Assembly: GCA_963965975.1 (NCBI GenBank)
Contig: OZ014413.1
Coordinates: 5,959,501 to 6,023,500 of the forward strand
DNA: 64,000 nucleotides
Source: Xestospongia bergquistia
Lineage: Eukaryota > Porifera > Demospongiae > Haplosclerida > Petrosiidae
Direction: 5' to 3'
Under the pieces are notes generated by a model that saw only the letters and a list, made by a program, of their open reading frames with translations, searched no databases and was not told the origin of the DNA. Each line of letters starts with the position of its first letter. Position 1 is the stretch's first letter. Position numbers and translations under genes: made by a program. Positions 1 to 11,402 of this stretch are shown in pieces.

Positions 1-38
1 TATTGTAGTTTAGTCACATGTTTTAAATAATACTAAAG

Positions 39-2189
39 TTATAATGACAACTTACTTGGTAGTTCTTTATCATCTGATGATTCTTGTTGGGTGTCCTCCT
101 CATTTGTATCTTTTGATGTTAACTGAGTAATGATTTTATCTTTCTCTGTCAATTGAAGAGTTAGTGAACTAATCATCTCCTGTAATTTTGTAATCTCTTG
201 TTGTCTGTCAGTAGCTACACAATACACAATATAAGATGTTGTACATTTTGAGTAGTTATATAATACCTTCTCTTTCTTTGACAGTAGATGTGAGGTCCTC
301 TAGTGTTTTCATTTTGTCAACCAGTTCATATGCTTCTATGTCTGAAGACACCAAATAAAGTTTTATAAAGAACATGTATACCTTCTTGTTTGTCAAGTGG
401 TTCCTCAAGTTTTTGACTTAGAAGTGGATGACTAGTTTTAAGGAGATCTCTCACCTCTAATATCCGAGATCTCAGATCTACAATAGATAAAGTAAAGAGC
501 TATACATGTTGTTAATATACCTTTTATGTTCTCTGTTAAATCAACATTTCTTTCTTCTTTCTCTCTTAATTGTAAAGTAAGAGAAGTTATTATCTCTTGT
601 AATGATTGTAGCTCCTTCTGTGATTCTATAGAATACAAGCACATGTACAACACATGTATATTAATATTAGATTTAAACATAATAATTATATATAATAACA
701 GGAGTATATAATAAAAAGACAAGCAATGGGAAGCAGCATGAAATACCATCCAATTTATTAAATCCCAGGTATAGAGCTCTTGGGAGTACTGTTACTACAT
801 TTTTAACAATAACTTATTAAAATTGATACCATAGCTCTCCCAACCTCATATCACTTTAGAACTTTACTTGACATTTTAATCAAAGATGTGGAAGTTTCAT
901 GCTCTTTTCTCAATATGTGTTCATGTGATCATAATATCTGTTAAGTTCACAGCTTTCTGTGTAGACTTTAATTGACTAATTTCTAATGACATCGTCTTTT
1001 TAATTTTGATTCAATAATTCTTGGATCTACAATAATTTATATTAATGATAATTATAATGCTAATTGAGTTCTATTTAGAGCAATTATATTTTTTGTAGAT
1101 ACATTTCATAACATTTTATATTTTACTTACCTTTCATCTTCTCCATTAACTGACTAGTTCCACTTTCTTCTCTCTCCATTAATTGTACATTTAGTAATTT
1201 TATTTCCATTTGTAATGCCTCAATCTCTTCTTGTTTCTCTACTAATACTTTATCAGTAGCTATAGAACATAACCATATATGGTATCATAGGTGTAAGAAC
1301 AATTATGTAATTTGGGGGGGAGGGGGCACATATGTACAATTTTAATATTGTCATTGGGGGGGGGGGGGGGGGCACATATGCAACATTTTAACATTGTCAT
1401 TGGGGGGGCACACATGTAACATTTTAACATTGTTCAGTTTAACAGTGAGGTATTTTAAAAACAACCAAAATAAAACCTTTTTCTGTCATTTACACTGACA
1501 AAAATTTTTGAAATGTTTTTTCATAAAATATGCATCTACAGGTGTAAATTGTATTATGAGGATAGGGATTGAAAAGTGGCTAATCTAAATCAGTTGATTG
1601 TGAAACCATCTCACAATATACCGAAAATATTGGGGGGGGGATGTGCCCCCCCCCCCTGTGTTCCTACACCTATGGGTATGTACTACTAACAGTACTATAG
1701 GTCACCTTCTTTATGTCTGGTTAACTTCTCTATCTCTACGGTCTTTCCTTTACTCATTTTCTCTGATACTTTCAGCTTCTCTGTTTACATTAGGTACATA
1801 GTTATATCTCAATTAATGTACATGTACCTGATAAAGTGTCAGTTAATGATTGGTTACCTTTTATACCACTACTACTAGCATGAATAGTTTCCATATGATA
1901 CATTGGTTCATGTTCAATAGGATCTTCCATATACTTTATATTAGATAATGGTGACTGCATAACAATTGACTCACATTGCATGTCATCAGATTCTATTTCC
2001 ATTTATAAGAAAATATTAAAATAAACATTATATCACTTGACAACAGTAGGTAGTATAGGTCTAAGTACATATGAATAAAATAACTAACTTTGTTTTGTCT
2101 TTTCTCTCTCTAAAAGTTCATTAAGAACATCCTCTTTTTCTTGCAGTAACTTAACAAGTAGAGATACTTCTGGTTTCTCAAAATATGAT
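39..2189 (-). CDS. Coiled-coil exon series of death-fold gene A (3' end off window)
   Basis: Short coding blocks on the minus strand, each bounded by AG and GT, encode Lys/Glu/Leu-rich heptad-like peptides. Approximate blocks are 2089-2189, 1850-2005, 1710-1760, 1131-1262, 520-630, 380-470, 275-345 and 56-220. Recurring peptides such as LQEMISSLTLQL (about 160) and LQEIITSLTLQL (about 570) show that one coiled-coil exon type has been multiplied within the gene. The plus-strand gene at 18.8-24.7 kb has the matching LQEVIMSMTLQL in the same position after its conserved module, so an LRR end beyond the left edge is expected but not visible. Coiled coils suggest oligomerisation. The exon chain is inferred from splice signals, and individual borders may shift by a few bases. 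Confidence 0.6.
1286..1674. mobile_element. MITE with G-rich tandem repeats, intronic
   Basis: The ends are inverted: CATAGGTGTAAGAACA on the left and TGTTCCTACACCTATG on the right, with one base mismatch or offset. The pentamer GGTAT lies at 1281-1285 and again at 1675-1679 and looks like a target-site duplication. The interior has about three tandem units of roughly 50 bp, each with a G-run (up to 18 G) followed by CACATATG or similar, plus a C-run near the right end. There is no coding capacity. It lies between coiled-coil exons of gene A. Superfamily not determined. Confidence 0.7.
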
Positions 2190-2233
2190 CTAATGTCATC
2201 ATAAAGTGAGAATATATTTAAAGTAATACTTAC

Positions 2234-3314
2234 AATACAGTCACTAGATCAACGTTAACTTTGTAAGATTGACTTGACTTGTCCCATTCAATGTAAGTCA
2301 ACAGCTTGGATTTAGGAGAGCTATTCTCCAATACTACTGTAGGAAGACTAAATACTAATTCAATACAACCTTCATTGTAATTCTCAAAATGTAATAATAC
2401 ACTACTATGAAAACCCAGTAATTTGGCAAGGTTACGTTGAATAGCTTTTACTTCATTTCCAGTTACATAGACATCTGCAGACACTTTAAGAAGAACTTCA
2501 GTACGTTGAGATTGAGTGTAGGGAGGAGCACATGGTATTTCGAAAATAGAGCGTTGCAAATACGGAATGAGATGTATATCTTCATATTCTTTTAAACACT
2601 TTCTTTCAGATTCATCTCCTAAAATCTTAACTATAACTTTAAGTGCGTCATAGTTGAACCATGTACAGTGTTTGGACAACTCAAAAACCACATCAGAAAC
2701 ATTGTCATCTCTTCTAAAGTCAAACACTGTTGGTTCATGTGGATCCTTTTTGGAAGTGTCATAGCTACATACAATTGACTGAATATCTCTTGGATTAACT
2801 TCACGCTTTCGAAATGATTTCATAAGTTGAGCAACAAAGACAGCATAAGCTTCACGTACATCACGATTGTCATCCATTAGCTGGTTTCTTATTGCCTCTT
2901 GATCTCCCTCTGTTAAGTCTTTCCAGTTTGGGTAATGATTTTTTGCTTTCTCTGGAGCAAGGTGAAACATTGTTGCTTGTGGCAATAACGTCATTCTCTT
3001 TGAAAGATATTTCAATATAGATTCAGCAACAAAACGATCTTCCATTTTCAAGAAAGCTTTTACCAATTCTTTGGAAGTAGCTGCACTACCATTCTTTCTT
3101 TTCCATGCCCACAACACCTCAATCTTCTTTTGTACATCACCTTTATCACTTTGTGAAATACTACGCACTTTTTCAGTTGATAACTTGAGACAATGACCAG
3201 CTGCTATATAGTCATCATTCATATGTTGTGAGACCTCAATGAAAACTCCATCATCACACTCTTTATCTACTTCTTCATATGATAGACCATACTGACTGAA
3301 TAGACTTGAAAGAT
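2234..3314 (-). CDS. Death domain plus conserved uncharacterised module exon of gene A
   Basis: One long exon. The acceptor AG is at 3315-3316 and the donor GTAAGT at 2228-2233; the TAA that seems to end the reading frame lies inside that donor, so translation continues after splicing. The first ~90 residues form a death domain: an acidic start, YIAAGHCLKLS, the central IEVLWAWKRK and a C-terminal helix AESILKYL. About 130 residues of helical sequence follow. The last ~170 residues run from VSDVVFELSKHCTWFNY to the beta-rich end SYKVNVDLVTVL and match the region before the coiled coils in the plus-strand gene at 19790-20478. Role inferred: intracellular death-fold adaptor or receptor. No NACHT nucleotide-binding motif is visible. 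No lesion seen in this exon. Confidence 0.72.
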
Positions 3315-4356
3315 CTAATATAAGAAGATATTATATTATACAAGAGACATATTAGTGATACTTAATATTTAAATTGGCATATTTACTAGTTATATGAGAG
3401 CCACTATTGTATAATAATGAGTGGAATCAATACCTCACTAGGTAAAGCCATGAGTATTAAGACCCAAAATATACTCTGTATAACATGAGAATAGATCAGT
3501 ACATAAACTGATTTCTAATGATACTAGAACTGATGAATGTCTCATAATATGATGACTTTTTAATTCTTTATGTAACTATTGTTAGTATTGACAAATTAAA
3601 TATGAAAGTCAAGTTCATGTACACTCTAAAAATTAATATAATACTTTAATTAGTTGTATTGTAATAATATAACAACAAATTATATAATGAGTAATTTATA
3701 TTAATTATGGATTCCATAGTAACCACTTATGCAAACTATAAATTAGTTGTTAAAATAACATATTTTACAGTACATTGTATTATGCAATCATAGCTATTAC
3801 ACAAATAGTTTTACCTACTTGCACTATATGAATATTCATACACTAACTATATCCAAATTATGATATATACAAACACTATTAGTGTCTTGAATATGAATAC
3901 TATTAATAGCTGTAATAAATACTTCATTATTAACAGGAAATGAATATATAATATAAAGCAATATAGAAATAGAATGATCACAAGGTCATACATTAACAAA
4001 TAGAGTTTATAATTATATCTTTTCATCTTAAAAATAAACACTAATTTAGTGCTATAATTCTGTCTAGAAATGAGCTAGACAGAAATGGTTTGTACCATTC
4101 AAATACATTGGAAGTCCACAAATTTTATCCAAAAATGGAGTGCTAGTCATTTAGGAATGCCACAGACTAGAAATTCCATATCAAAGTACTAGTGACATGT
4201 TTGAGGTTCATTTAGTTCCCTGACAATAATATCTTTACAGATTTCTAATGTCTAGCTCTCTAGCAACATAATTATAGTTTCAAATTAAAGGTAACATTAT
4301 TAATTCTATTTATTCTAACAATGTTATACTAGGAATGTCTCAATATATTGACATAC

Positions 4357-4699
4357 CTCGGTACAGAGGAGCTAAAGTTGACAGCTCAGTTGCAAGATCT
4401 CTACCAACAATTGCTGCTGGTCCACCAAGATCCTCAAGAATTCTAACAAGACAATGACAGAGTGTCTGTATTTCCTCTACAGTCTTCCTCAACTTCAACC
4501 CGGTTTTAAATTCGTTAGCTATGTCAGCAAAATTCTCACTTCTCATAACAGACTCAGATATCAGACTAGCGGCAAATGCTTCCTCAGTGAATTTTGTTAT
4601 ACATCCTTGTAGAGCTGAACTGAGGTTGGCATATTGAGAGTTAAACGTATCTATAACGGCTTTCCTGTAGCTTTCGAGTGAGTCATCCATTGTGATCAC
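4357..4699 (-). CDS. CARD-like N-terminal exon of death-fold gene A
   Basis: First recognisable exon of gene A. The start is ATG at 4697-4699, or at 4688-4690 three codons on (MDDSLESYRK). It encodes an all-helical ~115-residue domain resembling a death-fold (CARD-like) bundle, ending with LVRILEDLGGPAAIVGRDLA. The donor GTATGT follows at 4351-4356 and leaves a single G, which joins AT from 3314-3313 to make an Asp codon. The CARD-like exon of the plus-strand gene at 19472-19741 splices with the same phase, also into Asp. The roughly 1-kb intron 3317-4356 is AT-rich with nothing else recognisable. A decayed duplicate of this exon and its flank lies at 46350-47280. Confidence 0.62.
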
Positions 4700-5021
4700 A
4701 AAGAAGGGTGGGGCCTGTAACTATTGAAATGTTCGACCCTATTTTTACAGCTATGAATAATTCTATATGTTTAATTAGCAAAATAAAACAAATGATGTCA
4801 TTAAAAAATTGTCAAAATTAAATTAAATTTTAATAATTCCATTCAACTACACGGAATTACACAAAAAGCATATGACATTAATAATTATATTTACAAAACA
4901 AAACAAAACAAAGAGCATTAAAAGTAATATGAAATATAAAGAAACATTACATTAACTAACATTATCTCGAAGATTTTAAAAATATATAATACAATATTAA
5001 TAGTTACCTTAGTCTACCTCC

Positions 5022-6789
5022 TGGATATTTACATGTTATTTGAAGAGATTCTAGTTCCTTCTTTTTTGCAGTAATTTCTTTTTCAATACTCATTTCCTTA
5101 TAAGGTTTGTTCTTAGCAGCTCTATCTTCTCATAATCTATATTAATTTTACATAAAAAAGGTATAAGCTCCACCCTCCATTTACTTGGGACTTTCCTCTT
5201 TTTGTGGACTCATGAGTGCATATGGTAAAAGTCACATGTGATATAATGATAATTCATTGCTATCTAGTTTGTTATTGTTAACTCATTGTTATCTAGTCAG
5301 TTTCAGTTAACTATACAAAAAATTCAGGAAAATCTTATCAAATTTATTGGAATAAACAGTAAGGAGGTCTCTCTGTTTAGAATCAATGCATCAATAAAAT
5401 CCTGTCCGTTGCTCAAATATAGATCAAAATTGAAGACTCATTCCTATACTTATACATAGGTATCATTGTGTCTATATATGATACTTGAATTCACATACCA
5501 AGATGTATATGTCTAACAGTCTCATTCCTATACCTAGGACTTCACTTATAGTATATAACAGACAAACCTTTAGAAAACTTTCACTATTATCAATAGTTCT
5601 CTCCATACAATGTCCACTTTGAACAGAAACATCTTCTACATTTTAATTGTTTTAATTAAATTACTGACTTGAACAATCATTTTCTAAAGTACAATTATAA
5701 TATATACCTACCACTAACAACTATAGTACTTACTTTAGCAGAATCCTTCCTGTTCTCTATAGCTGGATCATCCACACTTTAACCTGATGTTGCACAAGTG
5801 GAGTCAATAATATTAGCAACAGTACCAGCACAATGTCTCTTACAACTGATAACATTAATAACTACATTATATTTAAAAAATGGTAATAAGGAATATTTGT
5901 ATATTAAAGTTACTTTAGTTTCAATATTATCAGAAGATAAACATGAGATTCCTTTTTTAACTAGCTCAACAGATAATTGAATACTCTCACAACTTTAGTA
6001 ACTGTCTCAATTAATTGTTCATGTGATTGTACATCAATACTAACCAGATGTTTAGTATCGTCGATCATACTACAATGATAAACAGTTTATAAAAGTTAAT
6101 ATTCTTTAATAATTACATCTGCTAATTTTAACAATTTAAAAACATTATGATTTATCATGTACAGATTTTAACAATTTTCTGAGTTACACCCAATATAACT
6201 TTATAATGAAATGTAATTTTTATGTTCATAACAATTCTTTAGTGATATTTACTAAAATTTACTAAAACTAGTATACTAATAATAGTAGACTCATTATTAG
6301 TAGATTCAAATTATGTAACATACACTTTAGCTCCTTCTGTTAATAGACGACAATAGTCTGATAAATACCCTTGACAATCTTCTGTAGTCAGAGTACCCAT
6401 TGTAACTTGTATAGCAGATGATTGTAAATCATCTATTAATTCTTGAATCCTACTGATAGTTTTAATAGAAATTTGAGTAACTATATCTCCTTCTTTTTGA
6501 GTAAGCTGAGAGGGAGAGACAGAGACAGAGACAGAGAGACAGAGAAGAGAGAGAAAGACAGAGACAGAGAGATAGAGAGACAGGGACAGAGAGCGTATTA
6601 CTATTACCATTATCTAATCCTTTATAGTTTATAATAAAACATTATTATTAACCCTTTATGTACCTCTTTAGTTCCTCGTGTATCACCTACTACTTTATCA
6701 TCATTTGAGGTAACATCATGATCTAATGAGATATCTATTACACTTCTGTTAGGAATTTGAGACTGAGACTCAATTATATAATCTGCCAT
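5022..6789 (-). pseudogene. Unrecognised spliced coiled-coil gene, probably broken
   Basis: Exon 1 (6664-6789) starts at ATG 6787-6789 with MADYIIESQSQIPN and ends at GAG|GTACAT. Exon 2 (6324-6505) follows a pyrimidine-rich stretch made of a CT microsatellite and encodes a helical segment beginning LTQKEGDIVTQ. Exon 3 begins at 6069 (MIDDTKHLVSIDVQ); around 5985 the frame must shift by one base to continue into ESIQLSVELVKKG, so a frameshift is likely. Smaller candidate exons lie near 5735-5755, 5585-5640 and 5022-5103 (MSIEKEITAKKKELESLQ, coiled coil). The last one and its flank recur at 47150-47230. I do not recognise the family. It is separate from gene A because the phases do not join. 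Confidence 0.42.
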
Positions 6790-7357
6790 TACTATATAAT
6801 TAGAATAAAGTAATATAATCAATATACAATACACATACATCATATTATACAGGTATATATGTACATGTACTATGTATGACAAGCAACAGATTTATCTATT
6901 ATTATAAATAATTTCATTGTTTTTTTCAGTTTTAGTGTAATTGCTGCTTTAACATGTACATAATTAATTAGTAGTTATAAAGTGTTTTTTTGTATAATAC
7001 AACTGATAACACTCAGACCCCTTCAGTGGCCAAAAATTCAACAGTGTGTAATTGATATTTATGGCCACATCACCTGATCAATCTGTTTTCAATGGTAAAA
7101 TATAAAACATTTGCTGTTTATTCCTATTATGCAGGATTGTTCTCACATATATTGTTGATGTCACACCTCCATGCTCTATTCTACTCTATAATAAACCTGT
7201 TTGAGATGTAGTATCCGCAGTCTCCTCCTTTTAATAACAATATTACTTGCATTGGTAAGGGGTATGTGAACAATGGTATTAATTTCTATGCATCACAAAC
7301 ATGTCCTGATATCTCTGACGAGTGTCATAGCAACTTTAATCCTAAAAATGAAATACT

Positions 7358-8056
7358 ATGACAGCTGCAAGAGATATCACAGTTTATAGACATTTTAAAT
7401 CTGCGTTTTCCAACTGCTCTGATGTCTTTCAAGGAAACACTTCATCTTCCTTTGGCTACTACACAATGCAAGTTGCTAATGGTTCCTTAATTGTCTATTG
7501 TGACCTTTCTCTTCTTAGTTACTCTCAGATTGTCCTTGTAAACAGCTCAGCCCCATCAAGTTATTACACATTACAAGCACCTGATGGTTTTCTTATATCA
7601 GTCTGCTGCGATATGGAGGGTAATAACTGTGATGATAAGGGAGGTTGGATGAGAGTGGACTACATCAACATGAGTGAATCTGGTGCTACTTGTCCTCCTA
7701 GTTTGACACAACAACAATACAATAACATTGATCATGATGTGTGTGGTCTTCCTAACTCTGGTGTGTTTAGTCATACATTCTTATCAACTCAAGGAATCGG
7801 TTACAGTAAGGTGTGTGGTCAACTAAGAGGGTACCAGTATCAATCTCCTGATGCATTTTATGGCAATAACATTGAGTCTTGTTATGTTGATGGTATTTCT
7901 ATTACATATGGTAGTAGCCCACATAGACATATTTGGACATATAGGTTGCATGTAACTAATGTTTTGATGCAAACTGAAAAATATACATATTGCTGTTTTA
8001 TTACTGATAATGCACCTTTGGAATTAATTGTTTATCAAATGTATAAGAAGAAATAA
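7358..8056 (+). CDS. Secreted fibrinogen-like 'CDMEG/GYQ/YVDG' domain protein (partial or broken)
   Basis: The reading frame carries a widespread invertebrate extracellular arrangement: FGYYTMQVANGSLIVYCD, then CCDMEGNNCDDKGGWMRV, then VCGQLRGYQYQSPDAF, YVDGISITYG and HRHIWTY. I know this combination from cnidarian, sponge and echinoderm secreted or membrane proteins, where Cys-rich sequence usually follows HIWT. Here the end (VTNVLMQTEKYTY...) diverges from that pattern, which suggests a frameshift near 7945. Upstream, a different frame at about 7235-7350 (GKGYVNNGINFY, CPDISDECHSNF) looks like the preceding part of the same protein, separated by a frame change at about 7350. ATG 7358 is therefore probably not the true start, and no signal peptide is seen in frame. 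A lectin-like binding role is only inference. Confidence 0.5.
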   Translation: MTAARDITVYRHFKSAFSNCSDVFQGNTSSSFGYYTMQVANGSLIVYCDLSLLSYSQIVLVNSSAPSSYYTLQAPDGFLISVCCDMEGNNCDDKGGWMRVDYINMSESGATCPPSLTQQQYNNIDHDVCGLPNSGVFSHTFLSTQGIGYSKVCGQLRGYQYQSPDAFYGNNIESCYVDGISITYGSSPHRHIWTYRLHVTNVLMQTEKYTYCCFITDNAPLELIVYQMYKKK

Positions 8057-8639
8057 TGATTATTTTTGGTTTAAAAATAAAGATAACTTTATTATTAATT
8101 CTAACATTTTGCAAACAGTCAGTCCTTAAGTATTTTAATTATAAATAATCAAACAGTATTAATTTTATTTTCAGGAATATCATTATTAGTTGTAACATTT
8201 ATCCACAGTCAATTCAATGGACACAATAGAAACAAACACAGTATTATGTTTACTTTGATAAAAATATTACATATAGGTTGTGCTCAATACTGAAAGCAAA
8301 ACAATCAACCAATTTAATTATTAACCACAACACTATTCTCTTATAAATAATTAAAATATAATTATTTGTTAAACAAAGGATATATTATCAGAAGATAAAC
8401 TTTAATTAGAAGTAAAACTATCAATGAATGTACTGCATTGTTACAAGTAATTACTAGTCTTATATATCCTAATTTGATAATAGATATGCCCATTCATCAT
8501 TTCAAGTAATAAGTATAAGCATTGACATCAACAATGCTAAAAGATTATAATCTATATAAGATAAAAATAGTTTAGAATATCATTGAATTGAATGAGTTTT
8601 ATTTTCCGTGTCTGCAACTGTCTGGCTTGGCTTTCTGTC

Positions 8640-8910
8640 ACTTAAAAGAATGTGTTTTCCAATATTCCCATAAAAATATTGGCATAAGATGGTGCCATTC
8701 TAGTACCCATGGCAGTTCCTTGTATTTGCAAGATTTCACCGTTAAAGGTGAAATTGTTTTTAATTAAAATAATATCAATGAAGTCATAGAAGTTGTCAGT
8801 AGATGATCTAGGATCTGTCTAGAGTTAAGTTTTAACCAACTGATTCTAGATCGTCACTGTGTAGAATGTTGGTATAGAGGACGGAGTATTTTATAATGTC
8901 TAAGACTACA
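8640..8910 (-). mobile_element. Penelope-like element reverse transcriptase fragment
   Basis: Minus-strand translation with frameshifts gives LYTNILH (RT motif A region, near 8865) and then [20 protein letters not shown] and PSYANIFMG (near 8670-8760). This is the F-NG-QI-GTAMGT-AP-YAN-FMG block typical of Penelope-like retroelement RT. The frame ends soon after at a TAA. Too short and disrupted to be active. Confidence 0.75.
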
Positions 8911-9080
8911 TGAGTTGTTATTCAATAAGATAATGGAAGTGATCCTATACCTCTCCCTTTAGTGCTATGCCTGCCTGGATGCCTAGAAATGGTAAAATTG
9001 AGTGTTTGACTCTTACATTAAGTCAGTTGGAGATAAGTTTCTGAAAGCTTGACTCAACACACTAACGAATGAAGACATTA

Positions 9081-9395
9081 CTATCTCTCTATGGAAGAAT
9101 TCAAAGCGTTGAAGGATCTGAGAAAGAGAGATGAAAGAAGGCAAATAGAGGACCAGTTGCAGTAGATTTGGATAAAGAGGATTATCTTTAAGAAGCTTAC
9201 AGACAACTCAATAATCAATCTTAAACTTGCAAGTGATTCTACCCCAACCTTTTCAAAGCATATCAGCGATAAAGTTAATGATTTATATCACAAGGATTTT
9301 ATTGATAAGAAGACCAAGAAGTTCCTTACTCCTTTTCAAGTTGCAAAATTAGCCTGTTATCTACTTCTTGAAATTCACAAGGAGGGTAATTAATA
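9081..9395 (+). mobile_element. Penelope-like element fragment, N-terminal to RT, inverted relative to the one at 8640
   Basis: Plus-strand frames with stops give GPVAVDLDKEDYL, EAYRQLNNQ, KLASDSTPTFSKHISDKVND and finally KFLTPFQVAKL followed by CYLLLEIHKEGN. This matches the fingers region before the LPKIHK motif in Penelope-like RT. It normally precedes the motif found at 8640-8910 on the same strand, but here the two parts are head to head. No other gene is seen between here and 11.0 kb apart from weak coiled-coil-like exon debris at 9715-10060. Confidence 0.6.
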
Positions 9396-10312
9396 ATGGA
9401 ACCTCTTATTAGGTAGTAATTGTAATGTATGTGGACAGATATTGTAGTTATATTGGAGGAATGATTAAAAAATAAGCAGATAGGTCAATATAAATGGATG
9501 AAATGAATTGATGGACAAATATCTAGTTGGATGAATTAACATTGTGTCAGATATTTTTAGCTGTATCTAGGATAGTGTTACTTAGTAAGTACTCTTTTTT
9601 ATAGACAAAGACAGTCTAACTCAGATTTGTTCATATTGTTGAAATATGTGTTACCTTTCTGTACTCATATACTGTATAGTCATGATAAAGAACAGATGAT
9701 AACATTATTAAAAGGACAAGTTGAAGACTATCATTCTCAATTAGAGACAAATTCAGACAATTAAATCTTCTCCAATGACTAAACCTTCAAGTAAGGAGAG
9801 AGAGAGAGAGAGTGAGAGAGAGATCGAGGAATCATAGGTTTTCTTTTGGAGAAGATGTTGACGCAGGACTAAATCAAGATTTACAGGAAGAGTTAGAGAA
9901 GTAAGCACATGTAGAATACAAAACTAGTCAAATTATTATGATAACAGTGAAATATATTTTAAACTGTTCCACTATTATTGGAGCTAAACAATGTAACACA
10001 GACCTAATGACAAAAGTTACAGACTTAAAGACACAACTGGCTACTAGGTAGAGCGATCTATTACAATAGTTTATCCATTACATGATCTGTCTCTTATAGA
10101 GATGATGTTAATAGAGTTTGTAATGATATATCTCCTGTTACCATGTCACAATATAGTAACAAATAAGTCTATCATTGTCTAGTACTAACTGTCTGTAGTG
10201 AGTATCTGGTAGTTATTGTAATTGTTTATTCAACAAAAGTAAAAAGATCAAACAGTTAGAAGAATTTATATCAAGTCAATAAAGTGGACGATGGTGATTA
10301 ATGTCACACCAA

Positions 10313-10318
<6 letters not shown>

Positions 10319-10358
<40 letters not shown>
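10319..10358. repeat. (TA)n microsatellite
   Basis: About twenty perfect TA units. Confidence 0.95.
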
Positions 10359-10629
10359 TTGCAATGAGTATAAATACGTTTATTATTATTTCAGTGATCT
10401 GAAGTTGCCCTTGTCCTAGTTTATATAAAAACCTATAAGAATATAGTACATGTTTGGTGAAACTCTTCCCTAAATGTGGTGGACTTTGTTATATATATAT
10501 ATATATGTATAATATAGTTTGTATTTTAAACAACCAAATAATACAGTTGTTGTTTATAAAAATAAGTCATGCTGACGTCTTTACTAATATATATATATAT
10601 CAATACTAAAAATAGCATAGTCAATTAGA

Positions 10630-10775
10630 TAGGTCATGGCAGTCTAGGGACTAAAGCAAATGCACCCAACCACCTTTTTATTCAGGCACCATGGCAGTCT
10701 GGGCATGAGACTATGTTATTGTTTTACTTTGTCAGGTGCTGTGGCAATCTAGGGACAAGGCTAACACTTTCATAG
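10630..10775. repeat. Three-copy degenerate tandem repeat, unit about 54 bp
   Basis: The core catggcagtctagggac occurs near 10636, again as catggcagtctgggcat near 10690 and as tgtggcaatctagggac near 10742. No coding function seen. Confidence 0.6.
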
Positions 10776-11032
10776 GATTTAGCATCTTTAAATGTAGGAT
10801 GTGAAACAAATTATTTCAATATTTTGACCTTATCATTAACGATTGAGGAATTGTTACTAAAAATAGCATAGTATTTACATCTAGTATTACAAAATATAAT
10901 GCATTACTCCTATCTTAAACACCTAAGAATTTAATCTTCTGATTTCTCCAACTAAATACTCCACCTTAATAAATACCTTCAAAAAATGAGATATTTTAAT
11001 GAACTTTGACAAGATAGATTACATCAACTTAC

Positions 11033-11142
11033 TTCTTCTTTAACGTCTCTTATCTTGACTCCTCCTTGTGTTCTCTCCTCGTCTCTAATAACCACTGTTA
11101 TAGGGATAGTCTCACGTTAACAATATTGTATTTGATTGAGAA
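11033..11142 (-). pseudogene. HisRS-like pseudogene copy 1, 3' half of the interrupted exon
   Basis: The minus strand encodes LNQIQY, then ETIPITVVIRDEERTQGG and VKIRDVKEE, ending at donor GTAAGT (11027-11032). This is the C-terminal anticodon-binding domain of histidyl-tRNA synthetase (family pattern NPKLLNQ-Q-CE then IP-V-ELK-G-VKLR-V). A TGA or frame disruption follows QYC. The exon's other half lies at 15549-15585, beyond the retrotransposon. Confidence 0.75.
11138..11142. repeat. Target-site duplication GAGAA (left)
   Basis: GAGAA abuts the left LTR and is repeated at 15549-15553 next to the right LTR. Rejoining across one copy restores HisRS-like reading KFLNQIQY on the minus strand. 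Confidence 0.92.
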
Positions 11143-11386
11143 TGTGATATCTTGTTAACTTCACGTAGATATCAACTTAAAGTGTGAATATTTTATTATA
11201 ACTTTATAATGGGAGAACAATAAAGAAGACTGTTACAACAACATAAGAGAGTAACTTAAATACAAGTAGGATAAACAGTGCTAACAAAAAGGTGTGAACA
11301 CTAAAAGATTAACAACTAATAAACCAATACATAAGTGTCAATAACACAAATTAACAAGTCTATTAAATTGTAGTTAACATACTACA
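11143..11386 (-). repeat. 3' LTR of Ty3/gypsy element (244 bp)
   Basis: On the plus strand it begins TGTGATATC and ends ACTACA, so the TG...CA ends are present. It is identical to 15305-15548 except for one visible substitution (ctaaaagatt versus ctaaaaggtt). An AATAAA signal is readable on the minus strand near 11190-11198. The element runs right to left, so this is the 3' copy. Confidence 0.97.
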
Positions 11387-11397
11387 TTCCTCCCCAA
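11387..11397 (-). other. Polypurine tract of the LTR element
   Basis: The minus-strand reading TTGGGGAGGAA lies directly against the 3' LTR, the expected site for plus-strand priming in LTR retrotransposons. Confidence 0.8.
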
Positions 11398-11402
11398 TTA
11401 AC

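Noticed and set aside
3847..4041. 64-codon hydrophobic minus frame in the gene A intron
   Set aside because: Low-complexity Ile/Leu/Tyr translation of AT-rich intron sequence; no signal of selection or splice context.
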